Shown here: in pieces, positions 54,396-62,443 of the stretch | Layout of the letters: the number at the start of each line of letters is the position of its first letter | Position numbering within the stretch: position 1 is the stretch's first letter | NCBI GenBank assembly: GCA_965243695.1 | Contig: CBDEWC010000039.1 | Coordinates: 451,935 to 515,934 of the forward strand | Direction: 5' to 3' | DNA: 64,000 nucleotides | DNA from: JAKVCB01 sp965243695 | GTDB lineage: Bacteria; Planctomycetota; Planctomycetia; Pirellulales; Lacipirellulaceae | The notes under the pieces: generated by a model | The model's database searches: none | Told to the model about the DNA's origin: nothing | Seen by the model: only the letters and a program-made list of their open reading frames with translations | Translations under genes and position numbers: made by a program

Positions 54396-55238
54396 ATGTT
54401 GATTGCTGGTCTTCGTCGCGCCTCTCGAGCTATTTTTATCCTGGCTGGTTTATTACTACTGCCTGGTTCAGCTTTGGCCACCTGGTCGGTGATTGCCGTC
54501 GACGTTACCACGCGACAGCTCGTCATCGCTTCTGCAACCTGCTTGCCGCAAAACATCTTCCGGAAAATTCCTGCAAAGGGGCTCATGGATATTCAGGCGA
54601 TTATTGTCCCGGGCGTTGCGGCTGCCGTGGCGCAGGCGGCGATCGACGGAACCCGTAAAAATCAGAACCTGATCTACGCGCAACTGAAGAAGGGCCGTTC
54701 TCCTCAACAGATTCTTGGACAGCTCAAGACAGATCCCTATTTCCAGAGACGCCAATACGCGGTTGTCGATATGAAGGGGCGCCATGCTGATTTTTCCGGA
54801 AGCAAAAACAGCCCTGCTTCTCTTGCTGTCCAGGCCAGAGTACCTGGTACCAATATTTACTACTCCATCCAGGGCAACATCCTGGCGTCCGAAGCCGTGG
54901 TGAACTCTGCTGCAGAAGCTCTTGAAAAAGCAACCGGTACCTTGGCCGATCGTGTGATGGCAGCCATGGAAGCTGCGGATGAGGCCGGTGGTGATGTCCG
55001 CTGCACGTGCAAAACAGAACCGGTCCCCAAGGCACCCTGCGACAGCCGCAATGCACACGTCGCTTATCTTCTTGTAGCAGACCCCGATGACCCTGAAGGG
55101 GACTCCTTTAACGACGGCGACTATCGCATGTACATCCATGTGACCGATGAGAACATCAAGCCGCACGAGAACGGCAACCCTGTGGTGACTTTGCGGATGC
55201 GTTACAACGCATGGAAGGCGGAAAATGCTGCCCGGTAA
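54396..55238 (+). CDS. Exported DUF1028 Ntn-hydrolase-like protein
   Basis: The protein has 280 residues from ATG 54396 (AAGGGG upstream); the longer frame from 54318 is rejected. MLIAGLRRASRAIFILAGLLLLPGSALA is a signal peptide whose cleavage after Ala28 would leave Thr29 (TWSVIAVD) as the new N-terminus. DUF1028 proteins are Ntn-hydrolase relatives that begin near TFSIVA, so cleavage could create the nucleophile. GVAAAVAQAAIDGTRKNQNL and RRQYAVVDMKGRHADFSG match the family. A Cys-rich patch CTCKTEPVPKAPC lies at about 206-218. Substrate unknown. It follows the glycosidase-like gene by 130 bp. Confidence 0.82.
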   Translation: MLIAGLRRASRAIFILAGLLLLPGSALATWSVIAVDVTTRQLVIASATCLPQNIFRKIPAKGLMDIQAIIVPGVAAAVAQAAIDGTRKNQNLIYAQLKKGRSPQQILGQLKTDPYFQRRQYAVVDMKGRHADFSGSKNSPASLAVQARVPGTNIYYSIQGNILASEAVVNSAAEALEKATGTLADRVMAAMEAADEAGGDVRCTCKTEPVPKAPCDSRNAHVAYLLVADPDDPEGDSFNDGDYRMYIHVTDENIKPHENGNPVVTLRMRYNAWKAENAAR

Positions 55239-55538
55239 CACGAAGTCACAGGAGAGCTTTTAGGAGCCTTTCTCCCATTCCATCGGCCAGGTTTATCGGA
55301 CGCTTTACAAATTGGCCCCACGTGCTGTGGTCAACCAGGTTGGCCATGCGGCTCTGCTGTACCTCGAACTTGTTGGCGTTGCAGGCCAAAGTCGTCCTCG
55401 AATAGACCAGTTCTTCCGGCACAGCAAAACTCTTTGCCCATGGATGAACCAGTTGTCTTAGTGGCGGACAGGCTTACCAAGAGAGGCTATTTTCTAGCGC
55501 AAGCGGCAGCGAAATTTTAGTCCGTGTGAACCCTGAGG
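55239..55538. other. Convergent intergenic region
   Basis: About 300 bp between the DUF1028 gene and the uronate-dehydrogenase-like gene. No clear terminator with a T run was seen. Confidence 0.5.
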
Positions 55539-56291
55539 CTATGCTTTTGGCTGACTGTCGTTATGGAAAGGAACATTCCAGTGTGAGAACGAATCGGCTT
55601 TGGGTGCGTAGCCTAAAAGTCGCTTGGTGTCTGACAAGTCGAGCCTTTTGAAGCGGTTATTTGAAATGCCGTGAGCGATCATGAAAGGCTCGCCGGTTAA
55701 ATCCGCCTCAACACAATTTATAAGTAAAGAACAAAGATCCTCGGGGTTTGCCCAGGCACTCAGGTCACGCGAGTCTAAGTGAGTCCATGCATCGGGATCG
55801 TAAAAGGCTCCTATGCGAACCGCGATAGCCTCAACATTTTTTTGATAAGCGTAATAAGCTGCCACTGCCTCACCATAGGCTTTACTCACTCCATAAATGT
55901 TTTTTGGACGAACGGGCATATCGGTGTTTACCTGCGTGTCCAGCGGATACCCTTCTACCACCTGGGCGCTACTGGCGTAGACGACACGACGAACCTTCGT
56001 CTGAAAGGCAGCCTCAAAGATATTGTAGGTTCCTACAATATTTGTTTGCAAAGTCTCCTCGAAAGTTGAGTCTGGACAGGCGATGCCCGCAAGGTGAATC
56101 ACGGTATCAACATCTTGACAAGCCTCTCTGCACGAAGAGAGATCCGTAACATCAACTTCTATCCCTCGTTGAGTTGAGACTTGAAGATCAGCCAAGCGAA
56201 GATCGTATTTTTTCCCCAAGGTGTTTGTGTAATTCACGAGTGCAGAGCCAATACGACCGCTGGCTCCAGTGATGAGTATCGTTTTAAGCAT
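55539..56291 (-). CDS. NAD-dependent epimerase/dehydratase, uronate dehydrogenase-like
   Basis: From ATG 56291 the protein has 250 residues (AGAGGG upstream). The SDR Rossmann motif is ITGASGRIGSAL, then DVDTVIHLAGIACPDSTFEETLQTNIVGTYNIFEAA, RRVVYASSAQVVEGYP and YGVSKAYGEAVAAYYAYQ with the Tyr-x3-Lys. The layout and IRIGAFYD-like VRIGAFYD resemble uronate dehydrogenases that oxidise galacturonate or glucuronate to the lactone. By eye its bases are more AT-rich than the neighbours, which could reflect transfer. It is the only gene between two intergenic regions of about 300 bp. Confidence 0.8.
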   Translation of the reverse strand: MLKTILITGASGRIGSALVNYTNTLGKKYDLRLADLQVSTQRGIEVDVTDLSSCREACQDVDTVIHLAGIACPDSTFEETLQTNIVGTYNIFEAAFQTKVRRVVYASSAQVVEGYPLDTQVNTDMPVRPKNIYGVSKAYGEAVAAYYAYQKNVEAIAVRIGAFYDPDAWTHLDSRDLSAWANPEDLCSLLINCVEADLTGEPFMIAHGISNNRFKRLDLSDTKRLLGYAPKADSFSHWNVPFHNDSQPKA

Positions 56292-56638
56292 GAACAACCC
56301 TCTGCCTGGTATAAGAGTATGTCGAACAGAACGTGATGGATGTCGGTGACCTGTCCCGCCGTTTGTGACTACGGTTTAAGTTAGTATTAGGCTGGCCTTC
56401 GGGCCAGCCCCGTTGGCTTGCTGCGGCAACATGTTTGCTAAAGAGGCTTCGTTTGCTAAAGAGGCGTCGTTTTCTAAAGAGGCTTCGTTTGCGAAAGAGG
56501 CTTCCAGCGGAAATGCTCTTTGAGGATCCCATCGTTGGCGAGTTCATCACAGCCAACAAAAAGACCGCGTAAAAAGCGACTCACCTCAAAGTGGGGTCAC
56601 GTCACCCCTGCAGGTCAATCGCCGGGGATGGTATCGAT
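56292..56638. other. Intergenic region with 18-bp repeats
   Basis: A 347-bp gap between the epimerase start and the symporter stop, holding four 18-bp repeats (56433-56504). A frame across the repeats is open (KRSLF-rich) but looks like a by-product of the repeat, not a gene. Confidence 0.6.
56433..56504. repeat. 18-bp tandem repeat, four copies
   Basis: GTTTGCTAAAGAGGCTTC is repeated at 56433, 56451, 56469 and 56487 with one or two changes in copies two, three and four. There are no spacers. It lies about 135 bp past the symporter stop. Confidence 0.95.
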
Positions 56639-58279
56639 TCAGCGGCTGCCAGAATTTTCTGAATGCCTGGGTGGTTGTGTGCGTGAGAGTATCCAGCTCA
56701 AACCAACTCCCGTAACTATTGTCACCAACAGGGACGCTGGGCCGATCCATTGAAAGCTGATGGGGTCGGGGGCGAGCAGCGAAATCTCTCCCGTCGCCTC
56801 GTCAAGCTTCTCCTGCAAAGAAACACCAAATGTCTCCGACCGGATGCCCCAACGGAGGTGCAGCCAGGTGACCAGCGGACCTGAAAATGCGATGACCACC
56901 GCAGTGATAATGCCCAGGAAGGTGGCAATCCAAACGGCAACCGGTTTCACAAAGGGGACGAACAGGGCAAAGAAGAAAAGTCCAAATATGGGAGCGGTGA
57001 GCAGGTTGACGGTCTTGTTGGTCACGGCAGTAATATTGCCCGGAATCACTCCCATGAACGAACTGCCAACCACCACGATGGTTCCTATGAGGAAGGCCAG
57101 GAGTTTTGCTGCCAGTACGTGGCCGCGTTCGGTAGCGGGCTGCTTTCCAAAACGGTCAAGGAAGTCGGTCATTACGACTGCAGTAATGGAGTTCACGCCC
57201 GAGTCAATACTCGACATCGCCGCGGCAAACATTGCCGAAACGACCAATCCGGCGATTCCCGCCGGTAATCGATGTGCGATGTACCACGGGAAAATGTGAT
57301 CTGCGTCTTTGTACAAATTCATGTCCTTTGGCAGTTGGTCGGGATGCGCTTCGAAAAAACCAAGCAGCGCAAATCCCACCAGCCCAAGGACGATAGTAAC
57401 GAACGCCGAGGCAATCAACTGGATTGCGTATGCATGACGGGCACTGGTCGCGTTTCGGGTTGCCATAAACCTTTGCACCGAAGTCTGATCACCACCTGCG
57501 GTACAAACGATCCAGGTGACCATCATGAACAGCATTCCGACGACAGAAAGGCGCGTGCGGGGATCGAAACTGATGATGGGTTGAGTATCCCACTGCGGGT
57601 GCCACTCTGTCGGAAACCAACTGAAGCCGTCCATCTGGAAGGTGATCATCGCGAGGACCAACAGTGCCCCACCCAGTAGCAGTAAGAACTGTAGCGTGTC
57701 GGTAACCACAACCGCCTGCAAACCGCCGACGGACGTGTAAATCACTGCGACAAATCCGGTGATCAATACAACCATGGGAATCCACTGCTCGTCGATACCC
57801 ATCATGACGATCATCGCTTTGGCGGCCAGATAGACCAAAAGGGACATCCAGACCAGTCGCAACGCAATGAACATCGCTGCGCCTAGCAACCGGATTCCCA
57901 GGCCCAGTCGCGATTCCAGCAATTCGTAGGCACTGGTGACGCGGTGCCGCATGTAGACCGGCAGCAGCACATAGCCCACGATCCAATAAGCGAATGGAAG
58001 CGCCAGCAGGCCGGTCATCAGGACCGGCCCTTTCCCCAAAGCTTCACCCGGCTTCGACAAGTACGAAATCGTACTCAGCAGTGTCACGAACAGGGAAATT
58101 CCGATCAGTACCGGGTTCATATTGCCCCGGCCAACGAAATATTCTTTCGTGGAACGTTGCCGCCGGCCAAAATACCAACCAATCCCGATCGTCACGCATG
58201 CGTAAATGCCTATACAAATCCAATCGACGGTCTGCAGACCTTGCAAGTGGTCAACTTTGTCGGGCCAATGGTCACTCAT
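56639..58279 (-). CDS. Sodium:solute symporter (SLC5 family)
   Basis: From ATG 58279 the protein has 546 residues; the open frame reaches 58474 but MSDHWPDKVDHLQGLQTVDWICIGIYACVTIGIGWYFG is the family start. RRQRSTKEYFVGRGNMNPVLIGISLFVTLLSTISYLSKPGE is the SSS signature, with about 13 hydrophobic segments and the block GLVVSAMFAAAMSSIDSGVNSI. The first block after the signature favours sugar or solute import with sodium. It is not close to the large symporter at 19494 and lacks its loop. Transport substrate is unknown. Confidence 0.88.
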   Translation of the reverse strand: MSDHWPDKVDHLQGLQTVDWICIGIYACVTIGIGWYFGRRQRSTKEYFVGRGNMNPVLIGISLFVTLLSTISYLSKPGEALGKGPVLMTGLLALPFAYWIVGYVLLPVYMRHRVTSAYELLESRLGLGIRLLGAAMFIALRLVWMSLLVYLAAKAMIVMMGIDEQWIPMVVLITGFVAVIYTSVGGLQAVVVTDTLQFLLLLGGALLVLAMITFQMDGFSWFPTEWHPQWDTQPIISFDPRTRLSVVGMLFMMVTWIVCTAGGDQTSVQRFMATRNATSARHAYAIQLIASAFVTIVLGLVGFALLGFFEAHPDQLPKDMNLYKDADHIFPWYIAHRLPAGIAGLVVSAMFAAAMSSIDSGVNSITAVVMTDFLDRFGKQPATERGHVLAAKLLAFLIGTIVVVGSSFMGVIPGNITAVTNKTVNLLTAPIFGLFFFALFVPFVKPVAVWIATFLGIITAVVIAFSGPLVTWLHLRWGIRSETFGVSLQEKLDEATGEISLLAPDPISFQWIGPASLLVTIVTGVGLSWILSRTQPPRHSENSGSR

Positions 58280-58475
58280 GTGGGGTATCTGCGCGGGGTG
58301 GAAGGGAGGGTTCTGTTTGGTGGAGTAAGGTCTCTTGTTGCAAAAATCTACCACCAACTGTCCTAAGTATGCCAGCCGACTATACTGGTGCAACTCCTGG
58401 CGGGTGTAACCTCTGGCGAATGTGGCAGAGCACCGGCTGGGTGAGGATACCGAACCACCATTGGCGGGCAACACG

Positions 58476-58509
58476 GTACCAAACAGGAAACTGTACCAAA
58501 CAGGAAACT
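58476..58509. repeat. 17-bp tandem repeat including the ribosome site
   Basis: GTACCAAACAGGAAACT occurs at 58476-58492 and 58493-58509. The second copy's AGGAAA is the ribosome-binding site of the gene starting at 58514, so the site itself has been duplicated. Confidence 0.9.
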
Positions 58510-58513
58510 TTCA

Positions 58514-59416
58514 ATGTCGAGCTGGAAAACTTTGCTGAAACTCAATGCACAGCGCAAGGCCGAATCGGGCGATGCGGCCCAGTTGGCCAGTGCTATTCGT
58601 GCCGGGGCCGACCTGCGGGTCGGGACCGGGTTTCGACACAACGAGCATATCGATCCTACCTCCGAGAATCATGACTTGGTCCGCGAGGTGATGGATCTGC
58701 GGATTACCTACCTGATTGAGGATCACTGGGTCGCTGGGATTGAGAATCTGCGGGTCCCGATCCAGTTGCCCGATGGGTTTGGCCCGCGGGAGTCGATGTC
58801 ATTTTTCCTGTACAACCAGGATGGGCATCAGGCGATTGCGCGCCCTTTTCTGGATAGCCGGCCTGCCACGGGTGAACCGGGTGTTTCGCCACTGGACGAT
58901 CACAGCGCGACACCCAAGTACCACGAGCTGGAAAATTTTGATGCCCAGACCGACGCCCCCAGCAGCAATTTTATTTATGACTTCGAATATTTTCGTTACA
59001 TGACTCGCTCAAACTGGACCGAGGTTTTCGCGCACGATGCCAAGGGAGGCGTAACGTTCGGTCAACTTGACGATCTGGTCGATGCCTTCGAATCAGGTGC
59101 CGAAGTCAAGATTGCAGTTCGAGGCTTGTGTGACGACCTGGCAGGCGGCTCGGCCCGACCGGTGGACCATGAAGTCTTTATTCACCTGGGAGCCCTCTAC
59201 TACTACACCGAAGGGCGGCTGTTGATGGGATCGGCCAACCCGGTGGTCCGTACCACCCCGTCGATCCCACTTGGTTATTCGACCCAAGGTTGGGATTTTG
59301 GCTGGTTGATGCCGCGGACCGACGGCCACGTGGCTCGCTGGTTGTGCGATCCCTATACACTGAAGTTTCGGCGGGACGCCAGCCGGTACGCAATGCGGTG
59401 GTTTATTAGCGACTGA
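58514..59416 (+). CDS. Unrecognised 300-residue protein
   Basis: No family recognised. The protein has 300 residues with no signal or membrane segment. The N-terminal ANK-like stretch NAQRKAESGDAAQLASAIRAGADLRVGTGF is followed by a mixed alpha/beta body. Conserved-looking features are NHDLVREVMDLRITYLIEDHWVAGIENLRVPIQLPDGFGPRESMSFFLYNQDGHQ, aromatic-rich NFIYDFEYFRYMTRSNWTE, and the C-terminal WDFGWLMPRTDGHVARWLCDPYTLKFRRD. AGGAAA precedes the ATG. It is convergent with the lipoprotein gene. Codon use looks like its neighbours. Confidence 0.7.
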   Translation: MSSWKTLLKLNAQRKAESGDAAQLASAIRAGADLRVGTGFRHNEHIDPTSENHDLVREVMDLRITYLIEDHWVAGIENLRVPIQLPDGFGPRESMSFFLYNQDGHQAIARPFLDSRPATGEPGVSPLDDHSATPKYHELENFDAQTDAPSSNFIYDFEYFRYMTRSNWTEVFAHDAKGGVTFGQLDDLVDAFESGAEVKIAVRGLCDDLAGGSARPVDHEVFIHLGALYYYTEGRLLMGSANPVVRTTPSIPLGYSTQGWDFGWLMPRTDGHVARWLCDPYTLKFRRDASRYAMRWFISD

Positions 59417-59430
59417 CCGCAGTGGTTTTA

Positions 59431-59452
59431 CAGGTCGCGAGGTGGCGACCTG
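59431..59452. terminator. Hairpin between convergent genes
   Basis: CAGGTCGC-GAGGTG-GCGACCTG is a perfect 8-bp stem with a 6-base loop, 15 bp after the stop of the 300-residue protein gene and 32 bp before the lipoprotein stop. No strong T run follows either side, so it may be Rho-independent only weakly. Confidence 0.35.
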
Positions 59453-59483
59453 CGGTTTGACAGGTGGCCAGCGGTAGGAAAGA

Positions 59484-59888
59484 TCACGGCGACTTCAGGT
59501 CAAAATCGAGGACATTCTTCCCCTTTTTGACCTCGCGGGTGAGCGTTGTTTGGGAGTTGTATTTCGCCGGGACTCGCTCGATGGGATCCAGCTCGGTGCG
59601 CACCGAGATGATGACCGTGTGGTTGCCGATTTTCGCTCCGCGATTATCCTGCGAATAAAGCAGTTCGTAATGGCCTTCGCCATCAGTCCGCCCGCGCGAC
59701 GCACGGTTTTTGGCCGGACGAAAGGTGACCCAAGCCTGCTTTAGCGGTTGCCCATCCAAGGTAACGGTTCCCGAGACGGGGGCCAACGAGGGCAGGTCCG
59801 ATCGGGAGCATCCCCCTGCCAGGAGCAGGATGAAACCGGGCGCGATTGCCAAACAGTAAAGCACGGCCGAGGAGTAAAGCGTACGCAT
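59484..59888 (-). CDS. Small lipoprotein with carboxypeptidase regulatory-like domain
   Basis: From ATG 59888 the protein has 134 residues. AIAPGFILLLAGGCSRS is a lipoprotein signal with Cys27 as the lipidated residue. The rest is a single beta-sandwich of the carboxypeptidase regulatory-like type: SGTVTLDGQPLKQAWVTFRPA, RTDGEGHYELLYSQDNRGAKIGNHTVIIS and VKKGKNVLDFDL. Planctomycetes have many such small lipoproteins. It lies 36 bp after the end of the sialidase gene on the same strand. Confidence 0.85.
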   Translation of the reverse strand: MRTLYSSAVLYCLAIAPGFILLLAGGCSRSDLPSLAPVSGTVTLDGQPLKQAWVTFRPAKNRASRGRTDGEGHYELLYSQDNRGAKIGNHTVIISVRTELDPIERVPAKYNSQTTLTREVKKGKNVLDFDLKSP

Positions 59889-59924
59889 GGGGCTCACCCT
59901 AGTGTCATTGTCCAATTCTGACAA

Positions 59925-61755
59925 CTAGCAACCTGCTCTGAAATTGCCGATTGCTTCGCTCGTTCGAAGATAACGATCGTAGAGGCGTACCTGGAGAACT
60001 TCGTCCCCTGCGGGAACGGATAACTTGCCGGTCCCCGTGACGTCGCCAATTTCCACAGCCCTCTCGCAGCGGTTGTCGTAATTGTCAAAATAGCCGGTTT
60101 GTCCGAAACGCCCATATCCATACAGTCTTTGGTCGCTGTCCCCTCCATCACAAAGTCGACCATCGACGATGACCGATACGCACTTGGGCCCGCCATCGAC
60201 GACAAACGCAACGTGGTGCTTTGATTGCTGGCCCACGGATCCCGGATCACTGGCCCACGAGAAACCGAGTTTTTCCGTCGTGAAAATTGATTTCCAGCGA
60301 ACCGTCCGGCCCGGTTGTCACGCGAATTCCCTGCTGAAGGCCGCCCGTACTGTCAAGCAGAACCTGTCCAGGCCGAAGCTCGTTAAGCCGGACCCACAAG
60401 GCGACGGTGAATGCACCTGGTTGGTCCAATCGTGGTAGCGATCCAAAGTGCCAGGCCTGCCCGGCTGCGCACTGCTGGTGGTCGAGTTCCAGTAGTAATC
60501 CCTCGCGGGTTACCGTGTGGAGTTTGTCCTGGTTCCACATCTCCTCCAGCAGCTCCTTGTCGATCAACTGACACCGGGCGGCCACCTTTTGGGTGGAGCT
60601 TAGGTAATAGTTGCCATCATCTTCGATCAAATCGGGATAGCTGGAGCCGCGCCAGGTGTTGTCTTCGTAGTTGATCAGTTCCGGCTGGGACCAGTGGATT
60701 TTACCTTCCCGCTCGACGCCGCCACTGAGCCAAACGAGATTGCGACTGATGGGCGGTTCGCTGTGCTGATAGTATGGGTAGCCGTTGCAGTGAAACCAGA
60801 AAAGATATTTGCCGTTCTGGCATCGCCAAACCGTGGGACAGGCTCGAGGGGTCCGCATGATCGGGCCGCCCGGGTCATACCGTACTGGCTCAGGGGGTGT
60901 CCATTTTTTGCCGCGGTCGTAACTGTACGAGCAGGCAGGAAAACCCATTTCGGTGCGGTAGATGCAAAACAGGCTTTCGTTGCCATCGAGCGGTACCACG
61001 TTATGTTCTTCCTGAACCGAGCCGAACTGGGGGTTTCGAATTCCCGTGTCGCCCTCCGGAAGCATTTGCCAGCGAATTTTTGTGGGGTCTTGTTCCGAGA
61101 GGATATTGTCGCTGGACATCAGCCACCCCTCGCCCTCTTGTTGGAAGTGCCGACCCATCTTGGTAAACGGGATCAACACGTTGCCGTTGGTGACGACCGG
61201 GCGGGCAATTCCCCAGAACAATTGCACCAGGCTGTTGGTGTCGGCCGTTCGATTCTGATCACAAGCCGTTTGGCGCATGGGAAGCCGATATCGTTCTGGC
61301 GACCAGGTTTGGCCCCCATCGTCAGAAAATTTGTAGACGTACCAGCCATGCAGGTCGTTGCGTTCCCGGACGATTTTTACCGGAGGGGTGTTTTGCCAGA
61401 AGTGCCATTTTTCGTCTTCGCCTTCCCCGGCGTGAACCGGGTCGCCGTTATAGGTATAGAAGGCGTAGATCCGGCCGGAGGGTGTAAGTAACGGCACGGC
61501 CCAACTGGCGGCAGGACCCGTTGGAGACTCGATGGGGACCAGCTCCGACCAGGTTTTCCCTTGATCGGCACTTCGTGTTGCGGCAACAAATTGCCCAGAC
61601 TCACCCTCACGGTCCTGGCCAGTCGTTAAGAGACAGACCCACGTCCGGTCGGGCATCACAATCGTGTACGGCTGGTCGACGTAAAAAACCGAAGGCAGCT
61701 CCTGGCCGGTGGCAAAGTTTCGGGAATCGGTCGGTGGAGAGGAATCGATGGGCAT
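59925..61755 (-). pseudogene. Sialidase (BNR) with LamG domain, frameshifted
   Basis: From ATG 61755 the main frame reads about 500 residues of a six-bladed sialidase fold (RSADQGKTWSELVPIE, FSDDGGQTWSPERY, YSYDRGKKWTPPEP) and the start of a LamG-type domain (GAFTVALWVRLNELRPGQVLLD). It stops at 60247 after RFLVGQ. The next frame continues the same domain without a gap: SWASDPGSVGQQSKHHV, then AFVVDGGPKCVSVIVDG and LCDGG to a stop at 59925. A one-base shift at about 60256-60264 therefore splits the gene. The SWxxDPG block is typical of this domain. Possible sequencing error, programmed shift or real inactivation. Confidence 0.82.
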
Positions 61756-61767
61756 GAAAGGGATCAA

Positions 61768-62443
61768 TCGTTTTTGCCCCGGAGGGTACCGTGCTGGATG
61801 GTTTTTCGGTGGTTTACGCTACCGCCCGGACAGGCTCCCTTCAAGAGGGCCAGCTTGAAGCGGCAACCACCCGTTGCCAGTTGGAACTGGCGGCAGCCAA
61901 TGTGCGTCACAAAAAACAAATAACAAAACAGAATCCGAAGAATGTGTTGAATATTGGGTGGATTGTGTGGCACTCAGAAGGAGCCAAACAGGAGTTGAAA
62001 AACCAAGCCTGGATGGACCAGTTCGACAGGTGAGTAAATAAAAAATGTGCTTAAAAGATAGCCGAAATGATTGACAATCCGCGCATGAAAGAGCATGCTA
62101 AGAGGTTGGGCAGGAGTCTGATTGGGCCGACGGTTTTGGTGTGTCTGCCGGTCACGCTGCTTACCAAGATAAAGATCCAATCCTACACCTAAGTAAACTG
62201 ACTATAGGACGCCTCGGATTATGAAAGCGACATCGGGATACTTTTTAGCCCGTTTTCATAGGGTCGACTAAAAAATCTCCGGCTGCCGTTTTTTTGCGAT
62301 CACGGGTCGATTGGCAGGGGGTTTTTTACAGCGGAATTTTACAGTGGAATTTTACAGCGGAATTACTGGGTTCAAAGGCAAGTCTTGCTGGCCATATTCA
62401 TTGAGATGAACCTTCCACGTTTTCACTAGAGAAAGAGTTGGTC
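61768..62443. other. Long intergenic region
   Basis: About 680 bp between the sialidase start and the secreted repeat protein. It holds AT-rich bases and the 13-bp repeat at 62324. Two open frames (61791-62033 and 61974-62180) match no family and are not called. A promoter for the + gene should be here. Confidence 0.5.
62324..62362. repeat. 13-bp tandem repeat, three copies
   Basis: TTTTACAGCGGAA occurs at 62324 and 62350, and with one change at 62337. It is about 80 bp upstream of the start of the secreted repeat protein. Confidence 0.95.

Noticed and set aside
56433..56504. CRISPR array
   Set aside because: Units are contiguous with no spacers and no cas genes are near.
56284..56559. 91-codon minus-strand frame with repeated KRSLF
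   Set aside because: The protein repeat simply follows the 18-bp DNA repeat; no start signal and no family.
60228..60260. 22-bp duplication as the cause of the sialidase frameshift
   Set aside because: Only ten bases (CGTGGGCCAG) match between the two copies, and the bases between code the SWASDPG block typical of the domain, so a one-base change fits better.
61791..62180. Two open frames in the long gap before the last gene
   Set aside because: They overlap on opposite strands, match no family and lack ribosome sites.
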